A stretch of DNA of 32,878 bases. It comes from CAUYUA01 sp963575675. Its GTDB lineage: Bacteria > Pseudomonadota > Alphaproteobacteria > Azospirillales > Azospirillaceae. Shown here piece after piece: positions 7,998 to 16,556 of this stretch. The translations under genes were made by a program, and so were the position numbers. Position 1 is the first letter of the stretch. The number at the start of each line of letters is the position of its first letter. The stretch is from positions 1 through 32,878 of the forward strand of contig CAUYUA010000221.1 in the NCBI GenBank assembly GCA_963575675.1, given 5' to 3'. The notes beneath the pieces are model-generated. The model did no database searches. It saw nothing but the letters and a program-made list of their open reading frames with translations, and had not been told where the DNA came from.

Positions 7998-9125
7998 ATG
8001 CGGCGTTGGATAATGTGTCTCATCGCCTCGCTCTTGTGCTTTAATCAACACTCAGCCAGGGCCGAGGCGTTATTCTTTCCTATCCTGGCGCCGTTAACCG
8101 GCTTCCTGTCGCTAGAAGGAACCAGTCAGCGCAATGGCGCGCTCTTGGCGTTGGAACATGCTCCAAAAGGCATGGAGACCACAACCGAAGTCATTGATAC
8201 CGGAGTTGCTCCGGAAGGCGCCGTCACCGCCTTTGAGCGAGCCGCAGGCCGCGCAACCATTACGGCCGCCACCGCCAGTATGCTCGGAGTGCAAATGCTG
8301 GCTTTGTTGCCTCTGGCCGAAGAGCGTCGCGTCCCTCTAATCACCGTCTCTGGAACCGCAGCCATCACCGAACGCGGCAATCGCTGGGTGTTTCGATTCT
8401 TTCCCGGAGACGCCGTCACAAAACGCGCTCATGCCCAATATGTGGTTGAGGAAATGAAGCGCGTTCGTCCTGCGCTCATTACTCAGACGACAGCTTACGG
8501 CCAGAGCGGACGTTTGCATCTAAAGGCGAACTTCGCGAAATTCGGCGTGACTCCGGTTTTCGACGAAGCGATCGACCCCGGCGTAAAAGATATGTTGCCG
8601 GTGCTCTCGCGAGCGCTGGAGGCAACCCCCGATGTGTTGGTTTTGCACCTTCATTCCGGCCCGACCGCCTTGTTTGTGCGCCAGGCGGCTGCGTTCGGAA
8701 AAAAATTGCCGATCGTCGCCGGCTCGGCCATGCACCAACCCAGCACAGCCGCTCTGTTGGAGCCCGCCGAACTGCAAAACGTCTGCGCCGAAACGGCTGC
8801 TTCGCCGATTTCCGGCGGTTCGCCTGAAATGGAAGCGTTTGTTGCGGCCTATCGCGCTCGCTTCAAAACCGATCCTGACGCTTTTGCTCTGGGGCAATAC
8901 GACGGCGTTCAAATGGCTCTGAAGATTGCAGCTTTTGGCTCCTCTGCCCCAGAGACGCTTCGCGTGGCTTTGAACGAGCAAACTTATCAAGGCTTGGCCA
9001 TGACCTATCACTCCGACGGCAACGGCAATATGGCGCATTCGGCTTCGATCATTTGCTATGACGGCGTTTCCCGCACTCCAAAAGTGGTCAAACGATACTC
9101 GGCCAACGAGCAAAAAAGTAATTAA
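7998..9125 (+). CDS. Periplasmic substrate-binding protein, Leu/Ile/Val-binding type
   Basis: This 375-residue exported protein has the type-1 periplasmic binding fold (Peripla_BP_6 group) used by branched-chain amino acid and amide ABC transporters. A signal peptide of about 22 residues ends in SARA-EALFF. The mature part begins with FPILAPLTGFLSLEGTSQRNGALLALEHA, followed by the ATASMLG...RVPLITVSGTA segment and a late DAFALGQYDGVQMALKIA block, all in family order. AAGGA precedes the ATG by 9 nt. No permease or ATPase genes are adjacent, so it may serve a transporter encoded elsewhere or act as a ligand sensor. A response regulator gene follows after about 210 nt. The ligand is unknown. Confidence 0.87.
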   Translation: MRRWIMCLIASLLCFNQHSARAEALFFPILAPLTGFLSLEGTSQRNGALLALEHAPKGMETTTEVIDTGVAPEGAVTAFERAAGRATITAATASMLGVQMLALLPLAEERRVPLITVSGTAAITERGNRWVFRFFPGDAVTKRAHAQYVVEEMKRVRPALITQTTAYGQSGRLHLKANFAKFGVTPVFDEAIDPGVKDMLPVLSRALEATPDVLVLHLHSGPTALFVRQAAAFGKKLPIVAGSAMHQPSTAALLEPAELQNVCAETAASPISGGSPEMEAFVAAYRARFKTDPDAFALGQYDGVQMALKIAAFGSSAPETLRVALNEQTYQGLAMTYHSDGNGNMAHSASIICYDGVSRTPKVVKRYSANEQKSN

Positions 9126-9339
9126 CACACCGATGCGGGAGCGCAGTTTCGGGGGATGCTTATTATATAATGAACGGATGAGGGGGTTTCAAAAACCATG
9201 AAATGAAAGAATGATAACTTTGGTTCGAAGAGCAAATCAGGTAAAGGGTGTGCTCCATCAAGAATGATCTGGGGCGCAGGCCGCGTGGGCGAAGCATCTT
9301 CGGCTTGTTGGGAGCCTTGAAAAAAACAGGAGGAAAAGA

Positions 9340-10074
9340 ATGAACGTCCTGGTGATTGAAGACGATCAACAAGCGGCCTCCTATATGGTCAAAGGGATTA
9401 AGGAAGGCGGACACGTCGTGGAACACGCGGCCGATGGCGTCGTTGGGATGACTATGGCCGGGCGAGGGTGTTACGATGTGTTGGTGGTTGACCGGATGTT
9501 GCCTTTGCGCGATGGGTTGTCGCTGGTGGAGCAGCTTCGTTCCGGAGGAATCGATACGCCGGTGTTGTTTCTGAGCGCGTTGGGCAGCGTTGATGACAAA
9601 GTGAAGGGACTCCGCGCCGGGGGAGACGATTATCTAACAAAGCCTTATGCTTTGGCCGAGCTGTTGGCGAGAATTGAGGTTCTTGGACGACGGAAGGGCG
9701 AAGGCAAACCTGCGACGCGCATGGTGATGGCGGATATGGAAATGGATTTGTTGGCGCGCACCGCCAAGCGAGCCGGAAAATTGATTGAATTGTTGCCTCG
9801 CGAATTCATGCTGTTGGAATATTTGATGCGTAATGCGGGAACAGTGGTGACGCGGGCAATGTTGTTGGAGAATGTTTGGGATTATCATTTTGATCCCCAG
9901 ACGAATGTAATCGACGTTCACATTGCGCGATTGAGGCAAAAGATTGATCGAGACTTTACTCCGCCGTTGATTCACACGGTTCGAGGCGTTGGGTATTGTT
10001 TGCGCACGGCGGCTCCGGACGAAAAAGGCGAGAAAGATAAAAAGCGAGCTTCTCAATTAGGAAGTGAGTCTTAA
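9340..10074 (+). CDS. OmpR/PhoB-family response regulator (orphan)
   Basis: This 244-residue protein combines an N-terminal receiver (1-120) and a C-terminal winged-helix DNA-binding domain (about 125-225). Receiver residues are intact: acidic pair D8/D9, phosphoacceptor D51 in LVVDRMLP, switch residue S79 and K101 in LTKPYA. The output domain shows LLPREFMLLEYLMRNAGTVVTRAMLLENVWDYHFDPQTNVIDVHIARLRQKID and the VRGVGYCL wing. An ideal AGGAGG lies 6 nt before the ATG. No histidine kinase gene is adjacent; the next gene is mdh. OmpR-type regulators usually sit beside their kinase, so this one must be partnered from elsewhere. A charged tail of about 20 residues is extra. Confidence 0.93.
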   Translation: MNVLVIEDDQQAASYMVKGIKEGGHVVEHAADGVVGMTMAGRGCYDVLVVDRMLPLRDGLSLVEQLRSGGIDTPVLFLSALGSVDDKVKGLRAGGDDYLTKPYALAELLARIEVLGRRKGEGKPATRMVMADMEMDLLARTAKRAGKLIELLPREFMLLEYLMRNAGTVVTRAMLLENVWDYHFDPQTNVIDVHIARLRQKIDRDFTPPLIHTVRGVGYCLRTAAPDEKGEKDKKRASQLGSES

Positions 10075-10420
10075 ATAAAACAGATCGTTTTATAAGGTAA
10101 TTGCTCTGATCGGCGTTAGGGTAGGGCTTGCGAAATACGCCGAATCACGCTAATCAATCTGACGCTATACGTGGAGGAAGGAAAGGGCGGCCTTCCTCTG
10201 CGCGCACCAAGGTCATCGAAATTAAGGCCGGAAATTAAGACCGAGGGCTTCGCCGAGCAGGGCTCTGTCCGGCCCGCCAAAGGTCGGGAGGGGTTTGGAA
10301 ATCATGGTTTGTCGTTTGTAGAACCCCGATGTGGTGGATTTTTATCGATTGGCCGATCTTAATTTGATGACATTGCTACGCACGCTGGAATCTGCTCAAA
10401 ACCTGTTCGGGAAAGTGTCC
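10075..10420. other. Intergenic region with hairpins and a repeat fragment
   Basis: These 346 bases before mdh contain no convincing gene. They hold an AT-rich hairpin directly after the response regulator (ATAAAAC 10075-10081 with GTTTTAT 10087-10093) and a second hairpin (GAGGAAGG 10174-10181 with CCTTCCTC 10191-10198). They also hold a repeat fragment at 10273-10307 that recurs inverted at 11684-11717. The mdh promoter presumably lies in the last 100 bases. Confidence 0.55.
10273..10307. repeat. Short dispersed repeat, copy 1
   Basis: About 35 bases starting CCCGCCAAAGG and continuing through CGGGAGG and TTTGGAAA to CATGG match the reverse complement of 11684-11717 with a few substitutions. 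The unit is GC-rich and partly palindromic. Confidence 0.6.
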
Positions 10421-11383
10421 ATGGCACGCAAGAAAATCGCGTTGGTCGGCGCCGGTCAAATCGGCGGCACCTTGGCTTTGTTGGCTGGACTGAAGGAACT
10501 GGGCGATATCGTGTTGTTCGATATCGCCGATGGGATGCCGCAGGGTAAAGCCCTGGACATCGCCGAAGCATCGCCGGTGGAAGGTTTCGATTCCGCATTG
10601 ACCGGCAGCAGCGATTATGCTGCCATTGAAGGCGCCGATGTGGTCATCGTGACCGCCGGCGTGCCGCGCAAGCCCGGGATGAGCCGCGACGATCTGATTG
10701 GCATCAATACTGGCGTCATTAACACCGTCGGTCGTAATATCGCCAAATACTGCCCGAACGCCTTCGTCATCGTCATCACCAATCCGCTTGACGTGATGGT
10801 GTGGATCATGCAGCAGGCTTCTGGTCTGCCCGCCAATCGCGTGGTCGGTATGGCGGGAGTGCTTGACAGCGCTCGCTTCCGTTGGTTCTTGGCCGAAGAA
10901 TTCAAAGTCTCTGTTGAAGACGTCACTGCCTTTGTGCTCGGCGGTCATGGCGACACCATGGTGCCGCTGGTTCGTTACTCCACCGTCGCGGGCATTCCTT
11001 TGCCCGACTTGATCAAAATGGGGTGGACCACTCAGGAGAGACTTGACGCCATCGTGCAGCGCACTCGTGACGGCGGCGCTGAAATCGTGAAACTGTTGAA
11101 AACCGGCTCGGCGTTCTATGCTCCGGCTTCTTCGGCCATCGCTATGGCGGAGTCTTATCTCCGTGATAAAAAGCGTGTTCTGCCTTGCGCTGCTTACTTG
11201 AATGGCGAGTACGGTCTTAAAGACCTTTATGTTGGCGTGCCGGTCATCATCGGCTCTGATGGTGTGGAAAAAGTCATTGAGATCGAACTCACCGCTGAAG
11301 AGCGTAAGATGTTCGACCACTCTGTGGCTTCTGTGGTTCAGCTTGTTGATATCGCCAAGAAAATCGCTTCTGAGGCGAAATAA
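10421..11383 (+). CDS. mdh: Malate dehydrogenase (LDH-like type)
   Basis: This 320-residue NAD-dependent enzyme interconverts malate and oxaloacetate in the TCA cycle. It belongs to the LDH-like group common in alphaproteobacteria. The Rossmann motif is VGAGQIGG (9-16) and D34 selects NAD. The active site shows R83 and R89 in VPRKPGMSRDD, D149 and R153 in LDSARFR, and the catalytic H176 in GGHGDTM. The frame is open 30 codons further upstream, but homology begins at the ATG at 10421, with GGGA about 8 nt before it. It is followed by its own terminator and no other TCA gene is adjacent. Confidence 0.97.
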   Translation: MARKKIALVGAGQIGGTLALLAGLKELGDIVLFDIADGMPQGKALDIAEASPVEGFDSALTGSSDYAAIEGADVVIVTAGVPRKPGMSRDDLIGINTGVINTVGRNIAKYCPNAFVIVITNPLDVMVWIMQQASGLPANRVVGMAGVLDSARFRWFLAEEFKVSVEDVTAFVLGGHGDTMVPLVRYSTVAGIPLPDLIKMGWTTQERLDAIVQRTRDGGAEIVKLLKTGSAFYAPASSAIAMAESYLRDKKRVLPCAAYLNGEYGLKDLYVGVPVIIGSDGVEKVIEIELTAEERKMFDHSVASVVQLVDIAKKIASEAK

Positions 11384-11434
11384 CGTCTCTTTGGACGTTC
11401 TGTTGGAAGCGTCGTCTCTGTAGAGACGATGACG

Positions 11435-11460
11435 TAAAAGGGAGGGTGGCCTCCCTTTTA
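11435..11460 (+). terminator. Strong terminator after mdh
   Basis: TAAAAGGGAGG (11435-11445) pairs perfectly with CCTCCCTTTTA (11450-11460) around a GTGG loop, with T4 in the right arm. A preceding hairpin (CGTCTC / GAGACG near 11412-11430) adds a second structure. The pair lies about 30-75 nt after the mdh stop. Confidence 0.8.
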
Positions 11461-11683
11461 TCAGCGTTTTGGTTTTCTGAGCAAAAATTAAGAAATGATG
11501 TTTTGTAATTTGCGATAAGATGGCGCGAATAAATATAAAACTTTTCTTCGGTTTCAGGGCGCCGATATTTTCGCACGGGGGCTTCTCTTTAGAATATACC
11601 TTGTTTGATTGAGTCCCCGAGAATCTGCGGCCTTCCCGGATTAAAATGGTCCACTTCCCATCGGGCCGTTACAAACTCCAAGT

Positions 11684-11717
11684 CATGGTTTCCAAAGGCC
11701 TCCCGGCCTTTGGCGGG
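11684..11717. repeat. Short dispersed repeat, copy 2 (inverted)
   Basis: The reverse complement reads CCCGCCAAAGGCCGGGAGG and then CCTTTGGAAACCATG, matching 10273-10307. The sequence includes its own palindrome CCAAAGGCCTCCCGGCCTTTGG, so it can fold into a hairpin. Confidence 0.6.
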
Positions 11718-11855
11718 TCGAGGGCGGAGCCCCGTTCCTTTCGGCGTTCCTTGTCTCGGGTTCTTAATTGGACGGAGTATAGCTTAGAGGAATTTTCAGA
11801 AAGCAATTTCTGCATGCCGTCGTTGCCCTAAAATCCAGGAAATTTCGTAAATAAC

Positions 11856-11947
11856 TCCAGGGGGGGATCGCTTCGCGAGTAAGGAGAGTCTTCGCTCAGA
11901 ACCTTATGCTCTCTCCTCTAATGGCCAGGAATACAGTTCCTGGACTC
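11856..11947. repeat. Degraded half copy of the dispersed inverted-repeat family
   Basis: Alignment by eye with the right arm of 17568-17858 shows GATCGCTTCGCGAGTAAGG in place of GGTCGCTTCGCGAATAAGG. A broken version of the G6/C6 hairpin follows, then the terminal module GGCCAGGAATACAGTTCCTGGACTC. The divergence suggests an older copy. Confidence 0.7.
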
Positions 11948-12065
11948 GTTTGGTTTGTTATTTCTTTTCTTTCTTTCTTTCTGTGTGTTGCGGTATCGTT
12001 TTTTTCAGCTCCGGAGGAAAAACGGCTGTTTCGCCGGAATGCGTTGTTGTAGAGAGCCTCTCAAT

Positions 12066-13244
12066 ATGGAAGCTATGGATAATTTCTTTGAAGATACTGA
12101 CAACATGGATATTTCTAGCATCGCAACGCAACGTCTGGAAGAAGAAATCAAGAAATCTGGTTTGAGTGGCCCTTGTGACGTTAATTGGGATGTTTATTAT
12201 CGTTTCCTAAAATGTGTGGATGAGTTTTATCAGAGTCGTTTTTCAGAAAATCGTTTTCTCTACATACATCCAACATGGCTTCAGCATAAAACGCCTGAGC
12301 GCTTTCGTAAGTTCTATCAAACGCCGCTTTTCTACACTTGTTGGGGAGATCGTTCTCAGTCTTCCATTATCTGTCTTGGGGGTATCGTTAACACGGCTCG
12401 ACGATTTGACTATGTCGCGCAAGCCTTGTCTGGGGATCACTGTGTCATCTGTATGGATTGGGCCGGGCGCGGACAAAGTGGTTGGCTGGCGGAACAAACG
12501 GATTATTCGTTCGATAGTCATGTTCAGCAAGTGTGGGGATTGATAAGACATTTACAGATAGAAAAAACAACAATCATCGGCTCTTCTTTGGGGGGGAGCG
12601 TCGGCATGCGCTTGGCGGCGCAATATCCTGATCTTGTCGAGCGACTAATTCTTAACGACGTCGGCCCGTTTATTCCGCTGGAGCGACGACGACGACGCGC
12701 TCAAACTGTGGCACGTCACTATGTCTTTCAGCAACCTGTTGATTTATTTCGTCAATCCGGCGGCGCTCAAAAGAATGACGGTCCTATTGGCGACGCCGTT
12801 CTTTTGCATACGAATTTCCATCAAACGCAGTGGTCTGAGAGTCACCAAGGCCGTGTTTATCGGCATGATCTCAGAGCTATGCAGGCCTATCAGGAATGGG
12901 CTAAATTCGACCACGTTCAATGGGCTGATTGGGAAAAAGTCCAATCTCCGACATTGTTGATCCATGGCGTGAATTCTGATGCTCTGAACGTCGGCGTTAT
13001 TGAGCAGATGAAGCGTTCATCCAAAGAATTAGCCGTAATGCATGTTCCTGACACAGGTCACACGCCTGTGTTGTCGGAAAAATATCAGCACGATTTGATA
13101 AAATCGTGGATTCGCGGTGAGTGGCCTTCTTCTGAAGAGGTTTATTGCCCCAGGATTCCTTTCCCAAAACGAAAATTATTTTGTGTTTCTTCTTTTTCGC
13201 CTGCTAAGAGCCTGTCCGAAGAAAACATCAATTTTTCTAGATAG
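12066..13244 (+). CDS. Alpha/beta-fold hydrolase
   Basis: This 392-residue soluble protein has an alpha/beta-hydrolase domain from about residue 95 to 355. The likely catalytic triad is S174 in the nucleophile elbow GSSLGGS, D305 in HGVNSDALN and H332 in DTGHTP. CMDWAGRGQSG (oxyanion-side loop) and LILNDVGPF are also typical. An N-terminal extension of about 95 residues (acidic, then aromatic-rich) and a C-terminal tail of about 35 residues lie outside the fold. The frame is open 37 codons further upstream with a hydrophobic stretch, but no ribosome binding site supports that start. The ATG at 12066 or 12075 is more likely, although its site is also weak. Substrate unknown; esterase, lipase-like and haloalkane-type roles remain possible. 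Confidence 0.82.
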   Translation: MEAMDNFFEDTDNMDISSIATQRLEEEIKKSGLSGPCDVNWDVYYRFLKCVDEFYQSRFSENRFLYIHPTWLQHKTPERFRKFYQTPLFYTCWGDRSQSSIICLGGIVNTARRFDYVAQALSGDHCVICMDWAGRGQSGWLAEQTDYSFDSHVQQVWGLIRHLQIEKTTIIGSSLGGSVGMRLAAQYPDLVERLILNDVGPFIPLERRRRRAQTVARHYVFQQPVDLFRQSGGAQKNDGPIGDAVLLHTNFHQTQWSESHQGRVYRHDLRAMQAYQEWAKFDHVQWADWEKVQSPTLLIHGVNSDALNVGVIEQMKRSSKELAVMHVPDTGHTPVLSEKYQHDLIKSWIRGEWPSSEEVYCPRIPFPKRKLFCVSSFSPAKSLSEENINFSR

Positions 13245-13394
13245 GCTCTAAGTAAAAGTTAGATGGGGTAAACGATCAAGAACCAATCTTTGGGCAGAAC
13301 GATTTTGATGTAAAGAAGCGAGGGCTATGCGTCAATCACTTGGTTTGTTTTTGTAAAATATGACGATGTTATGTTTTTCACGTCATTCTGAACA

Positions 13395-14081
13395 ATGGAA
13401 AAAAACGTGCAATATCTAAAGTTTTACTTCGCGCGTCACGGAGAAACAGAAGCGAATTCGTTGGGAATTCGGTGTGGAGGTGATTCAGATTCTTGTTTGA
13501 CGCCATGTGGCTATGCGCAAGCCGCCGTTCTCGGCCAATTTCTTTTAGACAAACAGATATGCATTCATCGAATCGTCACCAGTCCATTGCGCCGAACACG
13601 AGACACGGCAATAATTGTCGCCGGGTTTCTGAACTGTTCAATTCTTGAAAGGGAGGAATGGAAAGAGCGCGCAATGGGAAATTGGAATGGCAGACCGATT
13701 GTGGAAAATGAAAAACGGATTCTTGCTGGAGAGTGTCCTCCTGGCGGCGAATCCGAGGAATTATTCCAAACCAGAGTAAAATTTGCGGTGAAAAATATGC
13801 GCGACATTATCAAGAGGTCATCGCGTGAGGCGATTTTAGTAATCGCCAGTCGAGGTGTGGGGCGTATTTTGCATGTTTTGCTGACGAATAAGAACGGCGT
13901 TGTTGTTAAGAACGGCGGCGTGATCGAAGTGAGGCTTTTTTTCTTTCGCTCATTGCATTCCCAAGAGGGCGTTTCGGCGCGAGTTGAAGTGATCGATTTG
14001 CAAGACGAAAACCGCTTTGAAACACTATTTCAAACGGCGCCTGATTGGCTTCCGATTCCCGATTGGTTTTCACTTGCGTAA
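13395..14081 (+). CDS. Histidine-phosphatase (phosphoglycerate mutase-like) family protein, catalytically altered
   Basis: This 228-residue protein has the fold of the histidine phosphatase superfamily. The N-terminal catalytic motif ARHGETEAN (R14, H15, G16) is intact, as are the second arginine in SPLRRTRDTA and the acidic REEWKERAMGNWNG block. The second catalytic histidine, normally in a V-S-H-G motif, is replaced: here the sequence is VIASRGVGRI with R153 (codon CGA at 13851-13853) at that position. Phosphatase activity is therefore doubtful and a regulatory or binding role possible. No Shine-Dalgarno sequence is visible before the ATG. It follows the hydrolase gene by 150 nt on the same strand. 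Confidence 0.8.
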   Translation: MEKNVQYLKFYFARHGETEANSLGIRCGGDSDSCLTPCGYAQAAVLGQFLLDKQICIHRIVTSPLRRTRDTAIIVAGFLNCSILEREEWKERAMGNWNGRPIVENEKRILAGECPPGGESEELFQTRVKFAVKNMRDIIKRSSREAILVIASRGVGRILHVLLTNKNGVVVKNGGVIEVRLFFFRSLHSQEGVSARVEVIDLQDENRFETLFQTAPDWLPIPDWFSLA

Positions 14082-14109
14082 AATTTTTTGTGGTCGTAAG
14101 CGAAAGCCG

Positions 14110-14162
14110 GGGGCGTCATCCGCCCCAGCAGAGAGCCGCAACTCCAGGGGCGTCGCCCCTGG
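14110..14162. repeat. Two GC-rich hairpins between convergent genes
   Basis: GGGGCG (14110-14115) pairs with CGCCCC (14121-14126), and CCAGGGGC (14144-14151) pairs with GCCCCTGG (14155-14162) around a 3-nt loop. They lie between the phosphatase-like gene (plus) and the cold shock gene (minus), so they may end transcription from both sides. No long T-run follows. The CCAGGGGC type of palindrome resembles repeats I recall as frequent between genes in Rhodospirillales. Confidence 0.6.
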
Positions 14163-14179
14163 TCGCCGACGGATCGAAA

Positions 14180-14389
14180 TTAGATGGCCTTGAGATTGGC
14201 CGCCGAGGTTTTGCCCTTTTTGGGATCGCGCTGCAATTCAAAGGCAAGCCGCTGACCTTCTTTGAGATTGCCGATTCCCGAACGCTCGACGGCGGAGATA
14301 TGAACGAACACATCAGCCGAGCCATCATCAGGCTGGATAAAGCCGTAACCCTTAGTGCTATTAAACCATTTCACAACGCCGTTGGGCAT
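14180..14389 (-). CDS. Cold shock protein, CspA family
   Basis: This 69-residue protein is a single cold-shock (OB-fold) domain that binds single-stranded RNA and DNA and acts as an RNA chaperone. The sequence opens MPNGVVKWFNSTKGYGFIQP, with RNP1 (KGYGFI, 13-18) and RNP2 (VFVHI, 27-31) intact. The typical ERSGIGNLKEGQRLAFEL block follows. The ATG at 14389 has GGAG 6 nt upstream. The frame is open further upstream, but that part is unrelated. A 7-bp hairpin in the leader (14423-14438) and a long gap upstream allow a structured 5' untranslated region, as is common for cold shock genes. Confidence 0.95.
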   Translation of the reverse strand: MPNGVVKWFNSTKGYGFIQPDDGSADVFVHISAVERSGIGNLKEGQRLAFELQRDPKKGKTSAANLKAI

Positions 14390-14968
14390 TCCGATCTCCA
14401 AAAGGTCTTGCAAGAAAACATCTTCGCCTAAAGGCGAAACCGCGTGGTCTCGATGTCCGGGAAACGCAGCAAAACCGACGCAGGTGATCGGGAGAACGGC
14501 ATGTCCGAGGCAGAAAGACCTCGATAAAAGGAAGCAAACGTCCCTCAATTGCAAGAAAAAAGCGCCGAGAAAAGCGCAATCATCGGCAGAAAACGGGAGG
14601 ATGATCAAAATCTCGGCGCATATCAACGGTTCTGCGGCTTTTCAGACAAAAACTCAACAGCAAGTTCATGTGAGCAAACGACATGCTTCAATCTTATTCC
14701 ATCGGTTCGATCTCTCGAAAGTTTATCGGGATAATAAAATCGATTCGCCTTATTCGATAAAAATCAAGTTGATTTTTTCTCAGCTCAACGCATAGAAAAT
14801 ATTGGCGTCATTTCTTGGTTGACAGATGTAGATCGGTCACGCATGGTCGGAATCGATCGAACTGTTGTAAGAAGTAAGGCGAGGCTTCGCGAGTTATGTC
14901 GCGGCGCCTGAGTGCGCCTTATTCTCAGAAAAAGCAGGCTGCCGCTATTGAAGCCATAAGGAGTATAC
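14390..14968. other. Divergent csp / M23 peptidase intergenic region
   Basis: This region of 579 bases must contain the promoters of the cold shock gene (minus) and the peptidase gene (plus). A perfect hairpin TTCGCCT / AGGCGAA (14423-14429 with 14432-14438) lies about 35-50 nt before the cold shock start, in its likely leader. An AT-rich palindrome (AAAAATCAA with TTGATTTTT) lies near 14759-14778. No gene is supported. Confidence 0.5.
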
Positions 14969-16534
14969 ATGGTGCATTATCGGAGAAACGCACTCTATTT
15001 CGTAATGTTCGGTCTCTTATGCGCCATCGTCGGAGATGGGATCGCAATTTCGAAAAGTTGGGCCTCCGATGCTTCTGTGGCCTCAGCGTCGGATGCGCAT
15101 GTTTCCAGCGCGACGACGCCCTTGCTTGAGGAGATTAAAAACGCTTCGTCCTCGGCAAAAATAGAAGCCGCCTCATCCGGCTCCGCAGGCGCAGCAAGCG
15201 CGGAGAAAAAAAGCGACTTTCAAGAGACGGCCAAGCTGCCGGAGCCTGTTGTTTCCAGCGTTTCTCCGTCGGTTTCGATCGAAGCAAAAAGCGATGCTTC
15301 TTCTGTGGCGGAAAAATCCGCGACGCAAAACGCTTTGCCTTCCGCAGTCGCTTCCGAGACGATGGCCTTGCCGCCGGTTTCTCGAGTCGAAACTGTTGTG
15401 GCTTCGCGCGGCGGCACGTTGATGGATATGCTCGTTGGAGCAGGCGCGCCGCGCGGAGAAGCGGATGCGGCTCTTAACGCTCTTGGCGCGTTTTTCAATC
15501 CGCGTCAGCTTAAAATCGGTCAGCAAGTTCAGATTCAGTTCGAACGTCACGACGGCATTGAGAAATTCATCGGTTTGCGCTTGCGGCCCGACGTGGTTCA
15601 CACGCTGACCGTCGCTCGCGACGCCTCGGGCGCCTTTCATGCCGTCCGCGCCGAAAAGACCGTGGAGCGTAAAACCGTTGCGGTCGCCGCCGTGATCCAT
15701 TCCAGCCTGTTCGAGGCGGGAATGGCCGCCGGCGTGCCGATTCCGGTGATGATGTCGATTATCCGCATTTATTCCTATAATGTTGATTTCCAACGAGATT
15801 TCCAGTCCGGAGACCAGTTTTCCGTGTTGTTTGAGCGTGATGTCACTGTCGAAAGCGGGCAAACCGCTCGTGAGGGTGATGTTTTGTTCGCCTCATTGAT
15901 TCTTAGTGGACGTGAACTGCCGATTTATCGCTTCAAAGGGAGTGACGGGCGCGTCGATTACTTCAATCGTCTTGGCGAAAGCGTCCGTAAAGCTCTGTTG
16001 CGCACTCCCATCGATGGCGCGCGCCTCACGTCAGGATTCGGTCTTCGCCATCATCCCATCTTGGGGTACACCAAAATGCATCAGGGCGTTGATTTCAGCG
16101 CCTCTACCGGGACGCCGATCTATGCCGCGGGAAACGGTTTGATCGAAGAACTCGGTCCTAAAAACGGCTATGGGAATTACATTCGCATTCGGCACAATAG
16201 CGAATTCTCCACAGCCTATGGACATATGAGCCGTTTTGCCGCCGATTCGCGGCGTGGCGGACGAGTCGATCAAGGTGATGTCATAGGTTATGTCGGAGCG
16301 ACGGGACGAGCCACGGGGCCTCACCTTCATTACGAGGTTCTTCGCAACAGTCATCAAATTAATCCCATGAGTGTTGATATTCCCGTTGGCCGTAAGCTGG
16401 AAGGAAAAGAGTTTCAATCTTTTCTCGCCGCTGCGGGCGTTTTGGATCAATCCTTTCTCGTTGCGCGCGAGAAAAACGCTTCGCAAGTGTCGGCGGTTTT
16501 TTCTCATGAATGTCACGACGGCCATAGCTGTTAA
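14969..16534 (+). CDS. M23-family (LytM-type) murein endopeptidase
   Basis: This 521-residue envelope protein probably cleaves or regulates cleavage of peptidoglycan cross-links. An N-terminal hydrophobic segment (about 9-25) acts as signal or anchor. Residues about 30-145 are Ala/Ser-rich and low in complexity. A LysM/OapA-like segment follows (about 145-200, RGGTLMDMLVGAGAPRGEAD...LKIGQQVQI). The catalytic M23 domain is at about 345-475, with Zn ligands H371 and D375 in MHQGVDF, H419 in YGHMSRF, and H452/H454 in PHLHYEV. AAGGAG stands 5 nt before the ATG. All metal ligands are present, so it is likely active rather than an EnvC/NlpD-type activator. A strong hairpin follows the gene. Confidence 0.93.
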   Translation: MVHYRRNALYFVMFGLLCAIVGDGIAISKSWASDASVASASDAHVSSATTPLLEEIKNASSSAKIEAASSGSAGAASAEKKSDFQETAKLPEPVVSSVSPSVSIEAKSDASSVAEKSATQNALPSAVASETMALPPVSRVETVVASRGGTLMDMLVGAGAPRGEADAALNALGAFFNPRQLKIGQQVQIQFERHDGIEKFIGLRLRPDVVHTLTVARDASGAFHAVRAEKTVERKTVAVAAVIHSSLFEAGMAAGVPIPVMMSIIRIYSYNVDFQRDFQSGDQFSVLFERDVTVESGQTAREGDVLFASLILSGRELPIYRFKGSDGRVDYFNRLGESVRKALLRTPIDGARLTSGFGLRHHPILGYTKMHQGVDFSASTGTPIYAAGNGLIEELGPKNGYGNYIRIRHNSEFSTAYGHMSRFAADSRRGGRVDQGDVIGYVGATGRATGPHLHYEVLRNSHQINPMSVDIPVGRKLEGKEFQSFLAAAGVLDQSFLVAREKNASQVSAVFSHECHDGHSC

Positions 16535-16556
16535 CGGGTTTGTGTTTCTGGAATGT

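Larger units (their letters stand above)
11384..12065. other. Intergenic region with terminator and two repeat fragments
   Basis: The region holds the mdh terminator (11435-11460), an inverted copy of the short repeat (11684-11717) and a degraded copy of the long inverted-repeat family (11856-11947). The rest is AT-rich with no supported gene. The promoter of the hydrolase gene should lie after the repeat, in the T-rich stretch near 11950-12010. Confidence 0.55.

Noticed and set aside
10376..11320. 314-codon minus-strand open frame over mdh
   Set aside because: Antisense shadow of mdh with no recognisable domain and no ribosome binding site.
11955..12065. Upstream extension of the hydrolase with a hydrophobic N-terminus (possible signal peptide)
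   Set aside because: The segment overlaps the T-rich promoter region directly after a repeat, has no ribosome binding site and is rich in Cys/Arg after the hydrophobic run. It is more likely untranslated.
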